Part shown: piece after piece, positions 60,801 through 64,000 of the stretch
Numbering within the stretch: the stretch's first letter is position 1
Layout of the letters: every line of letters begins with the position of its first letter
Origin: Magnolia sinica
Lineage: Eukaryota > Streptophyta > Magnoliopsida > Magnoliales > Magnoliaceae
NCBI RefSeq assembly: GCF_029962835.1
Contig: NC_080577.1
Span: forward strand, 30,610,501 to 30,674,500
DNA: 64,000 nt
Direction of reading: 5' to 3'
Program-made: the position numbers and the translations under genes
Notes under the pieces: model-generated
What the model was told of the DNA's origin: nothing
Seen by the model: only the letters and a program-made list of their open reading frames with translations
Database searches by the model: none

Positions 60801-61324
60801 TGGAGCTTAGAAAGACGGGTGAGCTCTGGAGGCAGACTGCCAGAGATCCTGTTTCCGGTCATGTCGATGACCATAAGCTCAGTACATCTACTTATGTTGG
60901 GTGGAACGACGCCATCGATGAAATTGGAGCTCACATTAAGAACGTGTAAGCGGAAAAGATTGCCAATTGGGTTAGGGAGTGGGCCCTTGAATTGGTTGTT
61001 TTGTAGGTAGAGGTAGCGAAGGAAGGAGAGATTTCCAACAAACGGGCTTACAGTGCCAATTAGTTGGAGGCCAGCGAGATCAAGAACCACTACTCTTTGG
61101 CCTGATCTGTTGCAAGTAACTCTGGTGAAATTGCAAAGGGTGGAGCTATCATTCCATGAAGATAGGATGTTTGAAGGGTCACTGAGAGAAGCTTTGAAAG
61201 AGAGCAAGGCCTCTTTGTCTGTGAGAGTATTGAAAGGGGCTGATTCTACTACTCCATGGAATGGGTTTTGCATGGAGAGTAATAAAGTTAACAGAAGAAA
61301 TGGAAATGCATGAAAGATGGCCAT
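57515..61324 (-). CDS. LRR receptor-like kinase, non-RD (subfamily XII-like), one frameshift
   Basis: A plasma-membrane pattern-recognition type receptor of the FLS2/EFR/XA21 group. Exon 1 is 58673-61324 and exon 2 57515-57882; the 790-bp intron uses GTAAGA and TGTAG, restoring YIPPEYG. Starting at the third Met (MAIFHAF, 61324) leaves a clean signal peptide; two upstream in-frame Mets (61342, 61384) are possible. Order: signal peptide, LRR N-cap (ALLSFKASLSD...LCNFTRVTC), about 20 LRRs, transmembrane segment (about 59320-59395), kinase with GSGGFGSV loop, VAIKVL lysine, HCDLKPNN and DFG. HCD marks it as non-RD, typical of immune kinases. The frame slips once at the C4 run 60325-60328 (one base short). 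With that base the two exons total 1007 codons including stop, the normal size. Either a recent null allele or an assembly error. Confidence 0.92.
57883..58672 (-). other. Intron of the LRR kinase
   Basis: 790 bp. At about 58335-58400 it contains ctgactcgactcgatgg and gggtcgagttgactc, words like the subterminal repeats of the TAGAGCTGTAC hAT family, but no terminal repeats were found. Confidence 0.85.
58673..61324 (-). other. Exon 1 of the LRR kinase
   Basis: It encodes the signal peptide, all LRRs, the transmembrane segment and the kinase up to the activation segment (GSIGYIPP). It ends CCTCCAG before GTAAGA. The break in frame lies inside the LRR array. Confidence 0.9.
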
Positions 61325-61488
61325 ATCCTTTGGTGGGAACATTAGGGAAGAAAAGTATAAGAAGGAAATCTTGCTTTTGAGCAAAGAAAGAGTTGTGAGA
61401 GAAGGGAAGGGTTCTCACGTGTATTTGTAGGTATGTCTGCGGGGCCATGTTGACTTCTGGAAGCGGATTAGGTGGGTGATGTGGTGTG

Positions 61489-61959
61489 GTGGTGATGTGT
61501 TAGGAGCTGTGGGGCCCACCTTGATGTATATGTTTTATATCCACGGCATCCATATGTTTTGCAAGCTGATTTTATAGCATGAAACCAAAAATGAAGAAGA
61601 TCCAAAGCTGACGTGGACCACACCACAGCAAACAGTGGGGATAATGACATCCACCGTTGAAACATTCCTAATACGCACAGTGATGTTCTTTTGTCATCCA
61701 ACCTATTCACACAGATCTGGATAAAACGAAAACACAAATATAAGCTTGATCCGGTACTCTTGTGGCCCCAAGAAGTTTTCAATGGTGCGTGTTAATCAAC
61801 ATCTTTTCCTGAGGTGTGGTCCACTTGAGCTTGGATCTGCTTCATTTTTTAGTCCATACCTTCATTCATACCCTACAATGAGCTGGCAAAGCAGATGGAC
61901 GGCGTGGATATAAAACATATACATGAGAGGGAGCCTCACAGCGACTAACACATCACCAC
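61489..61959. repeat. Foldback MITE immediately upstream of the LRR kinase
   Basis: Arms of about 58 bp: tggtgatgtgttaggagctg onward to tgttttatatccacg at the left, mirrored at 61902-61959 (cgtggatataaaacatatac onward to aacacatcacca). The arms agree closely apart from one block. The interior is also partly self-complementary. No sure target duplication. It begins 165 bp before the chosen kinase start codon, so it probably lies in the promoter. Confidence 0.85.
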
Positions 61960-63010
61960 AGCGGCTGGGGGGTGGTGGCGGGCAACACGATCGACCTGAT
62001 CAACGTCCATGACTTATGAGCATTGGAGAAAAAATATCCAAGTTAGAGGTGACCTTTTCTTGATTGTGAAAGTCTTAATTTTGGCTTTGTCAATGAGGTG
62101 GACCTTCGTTTAATTAAATGCTAGCCCCATCGACCGACATGAGCGATATGGGGCCAATGGGCAAGTGCAGCCCATCCACAGAGCAACAGGTTAGATGAAC
62201 AGTCTGGATTGCTCTATTTATCATTTTTTCTCTCTATTCACAGTTTAACAAAAGAATGGCCTTTACCGATGCCACGTCAAATAATTAGAACTTATAACAA
62301 CCTGTGATTTTGGGTGTGTGTTTATCCGTACCTGAGTATGTGTACAAGCATTTATCAACCCTACATATGTAAATTGATTGATTTTAACCGTTAATATCTA
62401 GTCTAACTTGAATATAAACCATGGGGAGGCTATCCAAATATCGAAAAAAATCGTTCATTATGAATCTCGTATTGTACTCATCAAATCTACTGATTAGCTT
62501 TCACATTATTAGCTGTACACACGCCGAGCTTTGAACTATAGATACATACAGGTCGTTAAAGTACATTTGGACCACCAATGAAAGGTCATGAGCCAAAATT
62601 GTACTCATAGGATAGTACTCGTGGAGTTGCGAGCCGTAGTTAAAACTCACTCTGTTTGTATTTGTAAGAGGAAGATGATAGCCGTCCTGTCTCTTTATTT
62701 GTAAGATATTATAAAACAGAGGAAGCAATGAGAAGAAGTGTCTTTCTAAACGTGTAGACATAGGTCCCACATTTTCGATATTTACTTTTTTATATCCTGT
62801 TCATCACCTAGGGCTTGTTTGTTAAGGCTGAATTTTTGTACTTAACATGGAATTTGAAAAATATTCCATGTTTAGTGGTGTTTGTTAATGCAGAAGAAGG
62901 AAAGTTCTCTACTATTTTACGCCGAAATTTTACCGTGCCATGATTATTTTTTTAAAAAATCTAAAATTGTTTGACAAAGATTTTCTCCCTTGTGTTATAT
63001 ACATCTCAAC
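61960..63010. other. Spacer without a gene
   Basis: AT-rich sequence. A gggcttgtttgttaagg at about 62812 resembles a Tourist-like left end (compare 22080), but no right end was found. Confidence 0.55.
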
Positions 63011-63019
63011 TTTTAATAA

Positions 63020-63460
63020 GGGGCACTTCTTTGAGCCCACCATGATTTATGTGTTAGATCCACACCGTCTATTAACTCTTCTATATCATTCTAAAGCATG
63101 ATCCAAAAAAAGATGTACATCCAAAGCTCAAGTTAACCACACTACATAAAGTAGTGGGACTGGAATGACTACTGTTAAAACCTTTGTAATGTCCACTGTG
63201 AAGCTTATTTGCCATCAAATCTCCTTATAAGGTCACACATACTTGGATGAAGGAAAAACACAAAAAAATAGCTTGATCAAAGCCTTATTCGGCCCCAAGA
63301 AGTTTTCAATGATAGGCACCCAATTCCCTTAGTGTCTTGTAGTGTGGCCCACTTAAGCCTTAGATTTATCTTGTTTTTTGTCTTAATTTCTAAAATAATA
63401 TGAAAAAAATGAATGGATGGTATCGATAAAACATATATATATATATATATTATAGTAGGC
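63020..63460. repeat. Foldback repeat copy with (TA)n arm
   Basis: Left arm gagcccaccatgatttatgtgttagatcc. The right arm gatggtatcgataaaacatatatata runs into a short (TA)n. The interior matches the family (gttaaccacactac, ttgccatcaaatctcc). Confidence 0.75.
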
Positions 63461-63524
63461 TCCACAAAGCCCTTAATTGCCCATATTTAGGTAGATCTTA
63501 GTGGGGTAGTACGCAATCCCCTCG

Positions 63525-64000
63525 GAGATTTGGGGTGCCAATTATGTACAAATGCATTTCGCAAGAAGTTCATGCGCTGGAATCTTAGGTGGAATCCATT
63601 GTTATGTTTGTGATAAATCTAATATGTCCATTCATGTTTTGAAATCATTTTAGGACTTGAGAAAAAAAAATGAGGAGGATACAAGACTTAAGTGGGCCAC
63701 TTTAAAGGAAAATGTGGGTAGGAAAATTCCTACTGTTGAAACCTCCCCGGGGTTGATAGTGATGTTTACATGCCATCAATATCGTTCATACTATCATTCA
63801 TAGTGAGATGAACTCAAACCACAAATATTAGCATGATTGAAAACTTTTATGATCCCACAAATATTTTAATTATGGGCGTCCAATCCTCAAATTTTCGGCC
63901 CATTTGAGTAGTGGATACGGCTCATTTTTAGTACTATGTCCTAAAATGATCTCACAAAATGGATGAACAAAGTCGATTTCACACAAACATCACGGTGGGT
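63525..64000. repeat. Foldback repeat copy reaching the window edge
   Basis: The interior (gtgggccactttaaagg, tttacatgccatcaatatcg) and the right arm gatgaacaaagtcgatttcacacaaacatcacggtgggt fit the family. It continues beyond the window. Confidence 0.65.

Overview
This is nuclear DNA of a flowering plant. It has long introns, AT-rich spacers, dense nested LTR retrotransposons, hAT, CACTA and Tourist-like DNA transposons, and a plant-type non-RD receptor kinase. Many diverged copies of a foldback repeat carry a 'gtgggccccaccatgatgtatgtgttttatcc'-like signature, which I associate with magnoliid genomes (laurel, magnolia and tulip-tree relatives). That placement is an inference from memory, not a measurement.

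Layout. 1-18.3 kb is almost wholly retrotransposon. An Athila-lineage Ty3/gypsy element (2009-8935, minus strand, perfect 5-bp target duplication GCTAC) sits inside older Tekay/Del-like LTR sequence. A Tat-lineage Ty3/gypsy element (about 11226-18307, minus) follows, itself hit by a 775-bp hAT derivative (12301-13075). 18.6-25.5 kb holds two more members of the same hAT family. One (18664-19627) has captured part of a SNAP33-type SNARE gene. The other (21018-25511) is a 4.5-kb copy with a degraded transposase. The larger copy lies inside the 6.5-kb intron of a real host gene (20297-27267, minus) for a 160-residue secreted protein. 28-34.8 kb is spacer with minisatellites, a chromovirus-like fossil and foldback repeats. 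34876-55219 is a second Tat-lineage element (plus strand) whose 3' LTR was split by a 9.96-kb CACTA transposon (45167-55128). That CACTA carries the last three coding exons of a CCR4-type deadenylase gene with working-looking splice sites, plus other exon-like segments on the same strand. 55.2-64 kb holds a subfamily-XII-like LRR receptor kinase (57515-61324, minus, two exons, one apparent single-base frameshift), with a foldback element just upstream, then more foldback copies.

How it fits together. There are two host genes, the secreted protein and the LRR kinase. Everything else is mobile DNA or its debris. The most interesting theme is host-gene capture by two unrelated DNA transposon superfamilies in one window (SNAP33 by hAT, CCR4 by CACTA), together with a possible parent/derivative hAT family clustered within 13 kb. 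No CRISPR, rRNA or tRNA gene was seen.
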